From the NCBI GenBank assembly GCA_013146195.2, contig CM028381.1, positions 59,960,744 to 60,024,743 of the forward strand: DNA of 64,000 bases, read 5' to 3'. This document shows positions 9,150 to 19,439 of the stretch, one piece after another (within the stretch, counting starts at the first letter, position 1; each line of letters begins with the position of its first letter). The DNA is from Codonopsis lanceolata (taxonomy: Eukaryota > Streptophyta > Magnoliopsida > Asterales > Campanulaceae). The notes beneath the pieces were generated by a model. That model was not told the origin of the DNA, ran no database searches, and saw only the letters and a program-made list of their open reading frames with translations. The position numbers and the translations under genes were made by a program.

Positions 9150-11900
9150 CTACCCTGACGTATAAAACCAATCCAAATAATGCCAGCTGGACTTTTATGC
9201 AATGCACAAGTAGATATTTACTCGCATGCTCAAACAAGAATCAAGACCGACCATAACGGGCTTATCAAATCAAGTAGGACATAAAGCTCTACACACCAAT
9301 TTAACAATGCACATATTTGCACATACTTAACAAATCCAACTAACTTATAAGTTTAGTCAAAGAACCACATAATGAGGTACTCATAATCCTCAAGTCATCA
9401 TCCAATCAAAAGAAGCATATAAGCTCAAGAAATCACAACATGAGGTCTACCATAGTCCTCTACTCGGAATTCAACCAAAGACTATTATTTTAGTCTAAGA
9501 ACAATCATAAATCAAGACTTAGCATTTTATCTTCACTTAAAGGTACACCGGACTCAACCATAGTCCCAATCATCATGTATACTCGACATTCTCAAACCAA
9601 TATCAAGGGTACCAAAACTATTCCGTAGTCATATCCTCGCAAGTGCTTTCATGTGCACGCGACCAAATTCCCTAAAAGATAACTTATTCAAATAATCATT
9701 CCTTAAAGTAATACGAGATCATAGGTTGGTCTCTAATGCTCCATGCCCTAATGAGCACGCTCTAAATAAATCCCCAATAAGCCTTTATATCGCGGGTGTC
9801 ACAAATGGTACACAATTCAAGATGCTCGGGTACTCACAATCAAAACCAACCCAACCCGAACATCGTAGAATTTCAACCTAAGGCTCACTAACATCTTATT
9901 GAACCTAAAATGACTCCATCGAGTCTTAATATCGCATTTCATTAAATACACATTTCATAAATCCCAAACTTAACACATCATTCAAGTTTACAGAAATTCT
10001 CCCAAAAATAATCCGGGCTTGTTTCCCAAGCCTAAAATCCAAGAACTCAACATAATCATAGTCAAACGAAACCCAAATGTCGTAGGACTTCAACCCAAGT
10101 TCATTAACACATTATTGAACTTATTAAGACTCCGTTGAGTCTAAATACTAAGTTTCATCATTTACGCACTTCATCAATTTCAACATTAATACCCACTTTA
10201 TTTAACAACAATTTCCCCAATAATTCGGGCTTGATTCTCAAGCTCTAAAATTCACAACAAAACCCAACATAAATCATAACCCATTTCATAAATCACATTA
10301 TTTCAATTAAATGTTCCTACTCATAATTTCTAGTGAGTTCATATATCCAAAGCCCCAATCATAGGCATATTTCCACAATAAACCCAAATAACATATGGTC
10401 ATGGTTTCTAGCATGCTCATAGGCCTAGAAACACAAGATGAAGAATAATCATATACTTCAATAATCATAGAAGTCATTCTACAAATGCTCTTAACAAGTT
10501 ATACTTCCAAAAATCCCCAAATTGGGCATACAAAGCATATCAAGTGTTCATTGCCCACAAATAGCATATAGGTTGTTTTCCTTAGGGCCAATGAACCAAA
10601 ATCAAAAGGAAGTAACTTACCTAGCTTGAGTGAAAACTCAAGAGAATCAAAATCTGAACGGTGAAGTTGTTCCACCCGTCGCATACGTCAAGAATCCGAA
10701 GTTTGGCGGCAATCGGACGGTCGGATCGTCTTGGATCGAAGGAAGAATGAAGCTAGGGCTCAAGAATCTCCAAGCCCCTCTCTCTCTCTAATACGTATTG
10801 TGGAAGAGAAGAAATGAAAGGATTTACTGATTTCTCAAAAGGGTTTGGGTATTTATACCCCCAAAAATAAAGAGGGCACAATAGTCATTTCCCTTGTATA
10901 ATTAGTAGAGATTAGGAGTAATCAATCACTAATCTAACCTTAATTAACTTCCAACTAATGTTAGGACATGATTAGGGCTAAGTATGGGTGGTTAGGAAGG
11001 GTTTAGAGGGGTTTAATGAGGGTAGGATAGGCAATCCTCGTCAAAACACAAAACAGGGGAAAATCCCGTAGGTGTCTCCTGATGTTGAGGCGGGCGCCTC
11101 ACTCAAGGCCAGGCGGGCGCCTGGGCTTCTGGGAGCTGCTCATGATCATTTTGCAATGCTCCCAGCATTGCCCCGCGAGCTGGTGATCAGAATTCGATGC
11201 GAGCGCATCGTACAGCCCTTGAACTTGGTCTAAACACGTCCTAAATGGTCCCAAACTCATGGGCAACCATTCTAAGGTCTAACCCAACTCAAAACAAGTC
11301 GGAAACACACCCGAACAACATCCGGAACAACTCGGAGCGAAACCGGGAGGAGGTGCAACAACGTGCAACCGGAACGACGAATGAACTCGCAATCGAACGA
11401 GCAATGAAAGGAGACTTTTAAGGCAAGTCTAAGGGCTAATGAAGAAGCTTAAATACTTCTAGAAAGTTGAATAACAACTAGGGAAATAAGAATTCCAAAG
11501 GAGAGACGATTACGCGACTCAATCCCCGAACTACGCGATAGAGACGAACGCTATCTCCAAAGCTTCCAAATCATCGATAGACTTAAGGAACACCTCCAAC
11601 TTGAAGTCTAATGCATCTAAACATGTTAATAAACCATCATATAGAGGTCTAGGACCAAACCGAGGTCACGAACACAAAACGCAAGCAAACCCTCAATCGC
11701 GTCGCATTCCGACTATCGTCGAGTCACGACTTGTGACTTTAGCAAGTCAACAACTATATGGCATCTCTTAATAGTGTTTTGGTCTTAACGTGGTCTCTCA
11801 TACATATCTAGACCCTCTCGCAAACCAAACATACAGTCAACAAAGGAAGAAGTGCAAGTATAGCACGCAAACCGAGCTAACGAAGGAGCGGGGTGTTACA

Positions 11901-11913
11901 CTCTCTCCACCTT
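11901..11913 (-). promoter_or_regulatory. Polypurine tract of element A
   Basis: Sense AAGGTGGAGAGAG directly abuts the TG of the 3' LTR. Elements E and B have the same arrangement (B: AAGGGGGAGAGGA). Confidence 0.9.
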
Positions 11914-13621
11914 AAAAAGAATTCGTCCCGAATTCTAAATCATAATACAAACGAACATTAGGTCCACACTCAACCACAATACATCGAGACAATGATTATT
12001 GTGTCTCTTAATCCCAGGTTAACACTCGATCTCAAAACCACCAACCTAGACTCGAATCTCCGAGTCTACCACCATATGCTAAACCAAGTACACGAATGTC
12101 GAACTATAATGATCCAAATTCAAGGTCTACGAACTCTCAAAAGACATAACAACTTCAACACTTACGATTGAAAATACTATGACCCATACTTGAGTCGCGA
12201 ATACCATACGAACAATACTACGCCAAACATGTAAGCAAAAATCCAAATTTCAACATGAAGAACAACACATCCAAGGATATTTCAACATCCAACTACCGAA
12301 ACTATTTGTTTCGGGCTCAACACGAAATTCAAGCACAAGAGGTTCTAAGTTAAAAGAAATAATAATTGCCTATGGAGCAATTCGCAAACAAATCAAAGAT
12401 AATCAAATTGGCATTTCAAACCATGTAAATCACGCTCGCGATTTCCCCATCGCGGGTAATAACACATAAGAGCACATTAATGAAATGTTTTGAAAATTCA
12501 TTCCATTTCTGTCCATTCCATTTGGTAACGGGTATAGTCAATTTCTAACTTAATTCTTACCGATCCTAGTCCAACGACGAATACCTTTTGCTCACCAATT
12601 CAAGGTACCTACTGAATTAGCTTCAAAAGTTTCCGTCGTAAGGATGCGAAGGTTCATGAATAAAAAGTTTTAAGCATCCTTTAAACAGTCTCCTATGCTA
12701 ATGAAATGAATGAACAAGATATAATAATGATGAAATGAGAATTATTTTAGAATGTAAATGCATCAAATAGGTGTTTCCTACAACTAATGCACATAATTGA
12801 ATAAAATCAAGCCAAGTAACAAGGTCTATTACCTTGGCAACCAACAATCATAGCTATCATAAAACTCGTGTACCTAGTACACTCAACCAAGATAATTCAC
12901 TAGGAATTACAAGAAACTGACACGTCTACCGATACTCGTAACGTCTATGCTCCGCAAAACTATCCTTACTTAAGTTCTAGACCAAGTCTAAAACCAATGT
13001 ATACACTAAGCATCCTAACACAACGTTAACATCTCAATACTCACGGTGAAGCGTCAACCTCTCCCGTGCAGCCGTGATTATCCTCTAAATCGCAACCTTC
13101 AACCTTCTCACAAGTCGAGTGTATATCCTACTCGCATAGTAACCACTAACAATAATATAATATTATATTATTCATTACATAAAACATATCTTTATAAAAT
13201 ATACAAACGTCATACCAGACCGATAAGTATCATCATACAATTCATACTTCACATATATACATACTATGGCTTTTTTTATATAACCACACAAAACCACAAC
13301 TCTATATATATCATAGTCTTATACATATATAGACTAAACAAGAATCCATACACCACGTGCGATTACATACCGGTAATTCACAAAACAAATCATATCATAT
13401 ATCGATCTCACATTGGGGTATTATTCCCGATCGAGCAAATAACCAATATTACACAATACACCATATAATGTATGTATGAATGCACATGAGCTACCAATTA
13501 AAGCGCGCACTCATAATAACGATAATAGTAACTTTGGTATAATATATATACGAGAATATACCTTCCTATTTCGGATAGGTCTCGAAACTCTGCAATGGCC
13601 AACCGCCACGCGCACACGACC
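11914..13621 (-). other. Noncoding 3' internal region of A, conserved in B and E
   Basis: About 1.7 kb between the gag stop and the polypurine tract without a meaningful sense frame. It is AT-rich, yet collinear with 53117-54889 of B (diverged) and 42066-43756 of E. Three small hairpins are kept: CGCGAT/ATCGCG at 12437-12454, GTGTAC/GTACAC at 12868-12882, and an ATTGGGG...CCCGAT structure at 13412-13431. The open frame at 13046-13468 is on the antisense strand of AT-rich repeats and I do not regard it as a gene. Confidence 0.7.
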
Positions 13622-14542
13622 TCAAACTCTAGGCCGACCATCACCATCTCTCTTGGAGCCACTGGATTGTTGACTAGTACTCCCAGACTGACTAACTCTC
13701 ATCCTTGGGCAATCTTTACGAACATGATCGCCACCACAAGCAAAGCATTTTCCTGACTTACCCCAGCACCTATTCTCGGCGTGTCCTGTTCTCTTACAAA
13801 AGTTACATGTCAACTCGTCACCTCGTCGTCTCCGTCTAGAGGTAGAAGTAGCAATCCTAATAGTCTCCGAGGTCCTCTCTCGAGCATGATCCTCGATATC
13901 CATCTCCATCGCATATGCACGATCCACAGCCCCTTGGTAATCCGTAAGCTGTAATAGAATAAGCTGCCTACGATATTTCGTCCTCAAGCCTTTCACAAAC
14001 CTCTCGGTCTTCCTAGCCTCATCCGGTACCAAGTAACCGCAATAGCGAGCCAGCTCTGCAAACTTTGTTGAATACTGAGCCACGGTCATGTCTCCTTGTT
14101 CTAACACTAGGAATTCCATCTCTCTTCTTTCTCGAATTACTACCGGACTAAACCGTACCATAAACTCCTTGACAAAGTTCTCCCACACTCGAGGCACTCC
14201 ATGCCGTCTCCAACGATCTCGTAATTCAAACCACCAATGCTCGACCGCGCTATCTAATTTAAAGACTGATAACGTCACCATCTCCTCTGATGTACAACCC
14301 AAAACTGCAAAGATCTTCTCCATGCTTTCTAGCCAACGCTCCGCCTTAGTAGCATCTGGCCCTCCATCAAAACTTTTCGGTTTCAACTTCAAAAACTTCT
14401 CAAGGATGGTGAAATTGCTTTCTAGTCCAATCATCGGTTGAGGAGTCACACACGGCTCACTAACGTTTTCCTCTCTCTCATCGCCACAAGCTGTGCCCGA
14501 ACCGGGTCTACTAGAACTAGCTCCACGCCAAGTTTCTGACAT
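13622..14542 (-). CDS. gag: Gag polyprotein of element A
   Basis: 306-residue Gag that would form the cytoplasmic particle and bind element RNA. Residues about 50-220 form the retrotransposon capsid domain (FLKLKPKSFDGGPDATKAERW, then WENFVKEFMVRFSP and EFLVLEQGDMTVAQY). Two zinc knuckles follow: C246-C249-H254-C259, the standard CX2CX4HX4C, and C266-C269-H273-C278, in which the Cys-His gap is one residue short. A basic RRRRR run (236-240) lies just before them. The frame is intact from an ATG that sits 8 nt after a predicted 3' splice site to a TGA, and no pol follows. Closest in style to Del/Tekay chromovirus Gag. Element B carries a broken homologue with the same C-terminus (GSKRDG-GRPRV). 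Confidence 0.92.
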   Translation of the reverse strand: MSETWRGASSSRPGSGTACGDEREENVSEPCVTPQPMIGLESNFTILEKFLKLKPKSFDGGPDATKAERWLESMEKIFAVLGCTSEEMVTLSVFKLDSAVEHWWFELRDRWRRHGVPRVWENFVKEFMVRFSPVVIRERREMEFLVLEQGDMTVAQYSTKFAELARYCGYLVPDEARKTERFVKGLRTKYRRQLILLQLTDYQGAVDRAYAMEMDIEDHARERTSETIRIATSTSRRRRRGDELTCNFCKRTGHAENRCWGKSGKCFACGGDHVRKDCPRMRVSQSGSTSQQSSGSKRDGDGRPRV

Positions 14543-14548
14543 AATACG

Positions 14549-14560
14549 CCTATAAAGAAC
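14549..14560 (-). other. Predicted 3' splice site before gag (element A)
   Basis: Sense GTTCTTTATAG|G: the AG lies at 14551-14550 and the gag ATG at 14542-14540. Element B has GTTCCTTGTAG|G at the same place, while the sequence upstream is more diverged. Confidence 0.55.
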
Positions 14561-14639
14561 ACTCAGCGTTAATAACTCAACAATAAACCCAACCCAAACT
14601 AGGCCAAGGAACCTATCCTGGCGAAATAGCTAACCTATA

Positions 14640-14651
14640 GCTCTGATACCA
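14640..14651 (-). promoter_or_regulatory. Primer binding site of element A
   Basis: Sense TGGTATCAGAGC, the standard initiator-Met-tRNA primer site of plant LTR elements, 2 nt from the end of the 5' LTR. It fixes the element as minus-sense. Confidence 0.95.
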
Positions 14652-15640
14652 AGTGTAACGACCCGACCCGGACTCCAATGCGAAATCCCAAGGTCGTGCC
14701 GTTAAGACAGACTAAAAGACAGACAAGCACCTGCTAAGCATAATGGTGCGAGTCAAGAGTTGAGCTAACAAACTCAAAATAGGAGTGTAAGGCCATAACG
14801 GCGATACGGAATAATAAAAACCAACACCTGCGGAAGCGAATCATAAGTGGGACCAAAGCCTATAATTCTAAACCAAGGAATACAAGGCTGAGAGACAACT
14901 ATCTCTCGACAAATCTACGACTCGCGTGACGCAACATTGCGCACGGGCAACAAACCATCGGCAACCTAAGGCCGGCGAAGCAACAAAAATACCAACCTGA
15001 TAAACAACCACTCAACGGCTACAACATGCCGGAGGGACAAATCAACTAAACGAATAAGATATTTAAACACTACAACTAAACCAATGTCTCTCGACTAAAG
15101 TTGTCGGAGACAGAAATAACAATAACATAATACTAGAACATGCGAGCTAAAACCTTGCTCGAAATAATAAGGGAATAACTCCTAATAGATACAACAGCTC
15201 GACCAAGCAAGTCGGCTCCCAAAATAATACGACAAATAAATACTAACATAACTACCCAAGTAAAGTTTACATAACTTTACATCCGTGTCTCACGAGATAC
15301 ATAATAACAATAATAATAAAATCTCCAAGCTTAAAGCTCGGAAGACCACCTGCTATCCAACAAGCACCCGAAGCTGCAACGCGCACTAACGAGCTTACTG
15401 CAAAAACTAAGGAAAACAAACACACGGAATGAGTCATAATGACCCAGTAAGTTACTAAATGCAAATGTATGGCATAGCATGGCATAATGCACAAGCATGT
15501 ACAAAATCATGGCATCTTAATCGTATACCAACAATAAACTTGTATTAAGTCATCAAGTAACATAAACTTCATAAACCACAAAGCACGTTATCTTTCATAT
15601 AAGTGCTTATAGTAAGCCACATAAGGGATAGAGAAGTTAC

Positions 15641-15664
15641 CCAAATAGTGTCGTTGTGTTGCTC
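15641..15664 (-). other. Candidate 24-nt microexon (5' LTR of A)
   Basis: Sense GAGCAACACAACGACACTATTTGG has TAACAT...GTATTGCAG before it (branch-site-like and acceptor) and GTAAC after it (donor). Equivalent segments exist in E, H and C. Confidence 0.45.
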
Positions 15665-15793
15665 CTGCAATACACAATGTTATACTTTATAGTGCCACAT
15701 CGATGCTCTGTGATGTCATCGACTTTCATCGAGAACCACTCGATTTAGATAGCAGCCAATGTCGCACGTATTGTTACGGCCAATGGGCTACTT

Positions 15794-15884
15794 CCATTGC
15801 GGCCAACAATGGAGGTGTGTGAGGTCCTGTGCGGCGATCCATAGCGAATACGAATCTTACGATTCGTATAGGCGATGTATCGTC
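15794..15884 (-). other. Conserved hairpin pair HP1/HP2 (5' LTR of A)
   Basis: HP1 at 15833-15884 (24-nt arms, 4-nt loop) and HP2 at 15794-15812 (CCATTG/CAATGG). Both lie between the predicted splice donor at 17355 and the primer site. Confidence 0.75.
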
Positions 15885-17350
15885 CTACCCTGACGTATAA
15901 AACCAATCCAAATAATGCCAGCTGGACTTTTATGCAATGCACAAGTAGATATTTACTCGCATGCTCAAACAAGAATCAAGACCGACCATAACGGGCTTAT
16001 CAAATCAAGTAGGACATAAAGCTCTACACACCAATTTAACAATGCACATATTTGCACATACTTAACAAATCCAACTAACTTATAAGTTTAGTCAAAGAAC
16101 CACATAATGAGGTACTCATAATCCTCAAGTCATCATCCAATCAAAAGTAGCATATAAGCTCAAGAAATCACAACATGAGGTCTACCATAGTCCTCTACTC
16201 GGAATTCAACCAAAGACTATTATTTTAGTCTAAGAACAATCATAAATCAAGACTTAGCATTTTAGCTTCACTTAAAGGTACACCGGACTCAACCATAGTC
16301 CCAATCGTCATGTATACTCGACATTCTCAAACCAATCTCAAGGGTACCAAAACTATTCCGTAGTCATATCCTCGCAAGTGCTTTCATGTGCACGCGACCA
16401 AATTCCCTAAAAGAGAACTTATTCAAATAATCATTCCTTAAAGTAATACGAGATCATAGGTTGGTCTCTAATGCTCCATGCCCTAATGAGCACGCTCTAA
16501 ATAAATCCCCAATAAGCCTTTATATCGCGGGTGTCACAAATGGTACACAATTCAAGATGCTCGGGTACTCACAATCAAAACCAACCCAACCCGAACATCG
16601 TAGAATTTCAACCTAAGGCTCACTAACATCTTATTGAACCTAAAATGACTCCATCGAGTCTTAATATCGCATTTCATTAAATACACATTTCATAAATCCC
16701 AAACTTAACACATCATTCAAGTTTACAGAAATTCTCCCAAAAATAATCCGGGCTTGTTTCCCAAGCCTAAAATCCAAGAACTCAACATAATCATAGTCAA
16801 ACGAAACCCAAATGTCGTAGGACTTCAACCCAAGTTCATTAACACATTATTGAACTTATTAAGACTCCGTTGAGTCTAAATACTAAGTTTCATCATTTAC
16901 GCACTTCATCAATTTCAACATTAATACCCACTTTATTTAACAACAATTTCCCCAATAATTCGGGCTTGATTCTCAAGCTCTAAAATTCACAACAAAACCC
17001 AACATAAATCATAACCCATTTCATAAATCACATTATTTCAATTAAATGTTCCTACTCATAATTTCTAGTGAGTTCATATATCCAAAGCCCCAATCATAGG
17101 CATATTTCCACAATAAACCCAAATAACATATGGTCATGGTTTCTAGCATGCTCATAGGCCTAGAAACACAAGATGAAGAATAATCATATACTTCAATAAT
17201 CATAGAAGTCATTCTACAAATGCTCCTAACAAGTTATACTTCCAAAAATCCCCAAATTGGGCATACAAAACATATCAAGTGTTCATTGCCCACAAATAGC
17301 ATATAGGTTGTTTTCCTTAGGGCCAATGAACCAAAATCAAAAGGAAGTAA

Positions 17351-17356
17351 CTTACC
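17351..17356 (-). other. Predicted 5' splice site in the 5' LTR of A
   Basis: Sense CTAG|GTAAGTTACTTCC, intron starting at 17355. About 205 nt downstream of the expected start site. B (48980), C (58761), E (40758) and probably G (5865) have GTAAGTT at the matching place. Pairing with the 3' site at 14550 would remove 2806 nt including the PBS. Caveat: exon 1 of A has an ATG at 17419 in another frame. Confidence 0.55.
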
Positions 17357-17588
17357 TAGCTTGAGTGAAAACTCAAGAGAATCAAAATCTGAACGGTGAA
17401 GTTGTTCCACCCGTCGCATACGTCAAGAATCCGAAGTTTGGCGGCAATCGGACGGTCGGATCGTCTTGGATCGAAGGAAGAATGAAGCTAGGGCTCAAGA
17501 ATCTCCAAGCCCCTCTCTCTCTCTCTCTAATACGTATTGTGGAAGAGAAGAAATGAAAGGATTTACTGATTTCTCAAAAGGGTTTGGG

Positions 17589-17596
17589 TATTTATA
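17589..17596 (-). promoter_or_regulatory. TATA box of the 5' LTR of A
   Basis: Sense TATAAATA followed by a pyrimidine-rich region ending in an AG-rich (GAGAGA)n run. The 3' LTR copy is at 10850-10857. Confidence 0.7.
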
Positions 17597-17934
17597 CCCC
17601 CAAAAATAAAGAGGGCACAATAGTCATTTCCCTTGCATAATTAGTAGAGATTAGGAGTAATCAATCACTAATCTAACCTTAATTAACTTCCAACTAATGT
17701 TAGGACATGATTAGGGCTAAGTATGGGTGGTTAGGAAGGGTTTAGAGGGGTTTAATGAGGGTAGGATAGGCAATCCTCGTCAAAACACAAAACAGGGGAA
17801 AATCCCGTAGGTGTCTCCTGATGTTGAGGCGGGCGCCTCACTCAAGGCCAGGCGGGCGCCTGGGCTTCTGGGAGCTGCTCATGATCATTTTCCAATGCTC
17901 CCAGCATTGCCCCGCGAGCTGGTGATCAGAATTC

Positions 17935-17948
17935 GATGCGAGCGCATC
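17935..17948 (-). promoter_or_regulatory. U3 palindrome GATGCGNNCGCATC (5' LTR of A)
   Basis: GATGCG-AG-CGCATC upstream of the TATA box. The 3' LTR copy is at 11196-11209. B has GATGCGGTCGCATC and C has GATGCGGCCGCATC in equivalent positions; E has a copy with a changed last base. Confidence 0.6.
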
Positions 17949-18623
17949 ATACAGCCCTTGAACTTGGTCTAAACACGTCCTAAATGGTCCCAAACTCATG
18001 GGCAACCATTCTAAGGTCTAACCCAACTCAAAAAAAGTTGGAAACACACACGAACAACATCCGGAACAACTCGGAGCGAAAGGGAGGAGGTGCAACAACG
18101 CAAGCGACGAATGAACTTCGCAATCGAGCGAGCAATGAAAGGAGACTTTTAAGGCAAGTCTAAGGGCTAATGAAGAAGCTTAAATACTTTTAGAAAGTTG
18201 AATAACAACTAGGGAAATAAGAATTCCAAAGGAGAGCGATTATGCGACTCAATCCCGAACTACGCGATAGAGAGTATCTCCAAAGCTTCCAAATCATCGA
18301 TAGACTTAAGGAACACCTCCAACTTGAAGTCTAATGCATCTAAACATGTTAATAAACCATCATATAGAGGTCTAGGACCAAACCGAGATCACGAACACAA
18401 AACGCAAGCAAACCCTCAATCGCGTCGCATTCCAACTATCGTCGAGTCACGACTTGTGACTTTAGCAAGTCAACAACTATATGACATCTCTTAATAGTGT
18501 TTTGGTCTTAACGTGGTCTCTCATACATATCTAGACCCTCTCGCAAACCAAACATACAGTCAACAAAGGAAGAAGTGCAAGTATAGCACGCAAACCGAGC
18601 TAACGAAGGAGCGGGGTGTTACA

Positions 18624-18628
18624 TTAAT
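18624..18628. repeat. Right target-site duplication of element A (TTAAT)
   Basis: Matches 7897-7901 exactly and proves that A is a complete insertion. Confidence 0.95.
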
Positions 18629-18836
18629 AGCTCGGGGCTTCACTTCATTATAGCTTCCGCATTTTCAATTTTTGTTGACCCGTATTTTAGTACGGCTTCA
18701 CCGTCTTGTTTGGAGATTGATAGCTCGATTGTTTGACTTGCACCATTGTTGAGCATGTGCTTGTCTTCTATTTGTTTTAGTTCTAGCGGCACGACCTTGA
18801 GATTCGTGTTGTAATATGTGTCGGGTCGTCACAGAC
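18629..18836 (+). mobile_element. LTR G, second part (3' end)
   Basis: Continues LTR G after element A. It ends GCACGACCTTGAGATTCG...TGTCGGGTCGTCACA, the same terminal block as B and C, which marks the LTR 3' end. No primer site follows, so nothing internal to G is present on this side. Confidence 0.75.
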
Positions 18837-19439
18837 TAACTGGAGGTAGCTAACGGGTAGAAGGGAATTAGTTGTTAAACCCTAAAATATATTGTTAATA
18901 GTAGCATTCAAAGTGCTTTTTCCATTACGTGAGTTGAATTTGTCAACACACCTTTCAAAGGTAAGGGGAATTATTGTCTTTTCAAATATTTCCATCCAAC
19001 TTAACCAACGGAAATGACTCTAGTAACCTAATTGACTTTCAAAGCCAAGTAGAGTGATTAAATTTAGGAAAAAAAATAGTAGAGTGAGCTTAATGAATTT
19101 TGGCCGAAATTAGGGTGACCAAATTGAAATTTAAATATATTTTAAATTACATTTTTACATTTGAATCACTTTACAAACAAAATTCCCGTTGACATAACTA
19201 TCTATTTAAGTGATTAAGAGTGACTTGCAAAAAAAAAACATGTCTTATTTCATATATTGCAAATTATACCATGTCTTTCTAATTTCGACAATTAAAACCT
19301 CCACATATTTTTTTTCTTTTTCAATTTAAACATTCCGTCTGTTAGGCATTAGAAGATAGGATGAAAAGCTGAGTTTGTTTCTTGTGTGGGTTGACGTGGC
19401 TATGGTGGGAAAAATTGTTCCATAACAAACCCAGTACAA
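18837..19439. other. Intergenic sequence, no gene seen
   Basis: AT-rich sequence with no convincing frame on either strand and no recognised element. An A-run at 19229-19237 and T-rich tracts near 19308 are the only obvious features. Confidence 0.6.

Larger units (their letters stand above)
7902..11900 (-). repeat. 3' LTR of element A
   Basis: 3999-bp LTR, sense minus. TATA box at 10850-10857, U3 palindrome GATGCGAGCGCATC at 11196-11209, hairpin pair at 9055-9149, candidate microexon at 8899-8922, terminal hairpin at 7918-7936. It differs from the 5' LTR by scattered small changes, for example within 11341-11400 and at 8710-8740. Confidence 0.95.
7902..18623 (-). mobile_element. Element A: complete gag-only LTR retrotransposon (TR-GAG/LARD-like)
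   Basis: A full element in minus orientation: LTRs 7902-11900 (3999 bp) and 14654-18623 (3970 bp), nearly identical to each other. Sense LTR ends are TGTAACACCCCGC... and ...GGTCGGGTCGTTACA. The initiator-Met-type primer site is at 14640-14651, the polypurine tract at 11901-11913, and the 5-bp TSD is TTAAT. The 2753-bp internal region holds one intact gag (13622-14542) and no protease, RT, RNase H or integrase, so movement would need enzymes from another element. The TGTAACACCCC start, primer site and Gag type suggest the Del/Tekay chromovirus lineage (inference). It is inserted in LTR G, inside the loop of a small hairpin. The close match of the two LTRs suggests a recent insertion. Confidence 0.95.
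14654..18623 (-). repeat. 5' LTR of element A
   Basis: 3970-bp LTR, sense minus. From the sense start: U3 with palindrome GATGCGAGCGCATC (17935-17948), TATA box (17589-17596), short leader with a splice-donor consensus (17355), hairpin pair (15884-15794), candidate microexon (15664-15641), terminal hairpin and PBS. The promoter lies about 1.0 kb into the LTR, leaving an unusually long ~2.9-kb transcribed LTR part. Confidence 0.95.

Noticed and set aside
13046..13468. 140-codon plus-strand frame, with a shorter relative at 43374-43640
   Set aside because: AT-rich, antisense to the element, Ile/Tyr-rich low-complexity translation, not kept in B.
14640..14651. tRNA-like sequence
   Set aside because: Only a 12-nt match to a tRNA 3' end (primer binding site); no tRNA gene fold around it or at 45027.
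17234..17419. 61-codon frame MRRVEQLH... present in all three A-family LTR copies (10499-10684, 17234-17419, 40637-40822)
   Set aside because: It is identical mainly because the LTRs are copies. It runs through the predicted splice donor and has no known motif. It matters only as an upstream ATG in exon 1.
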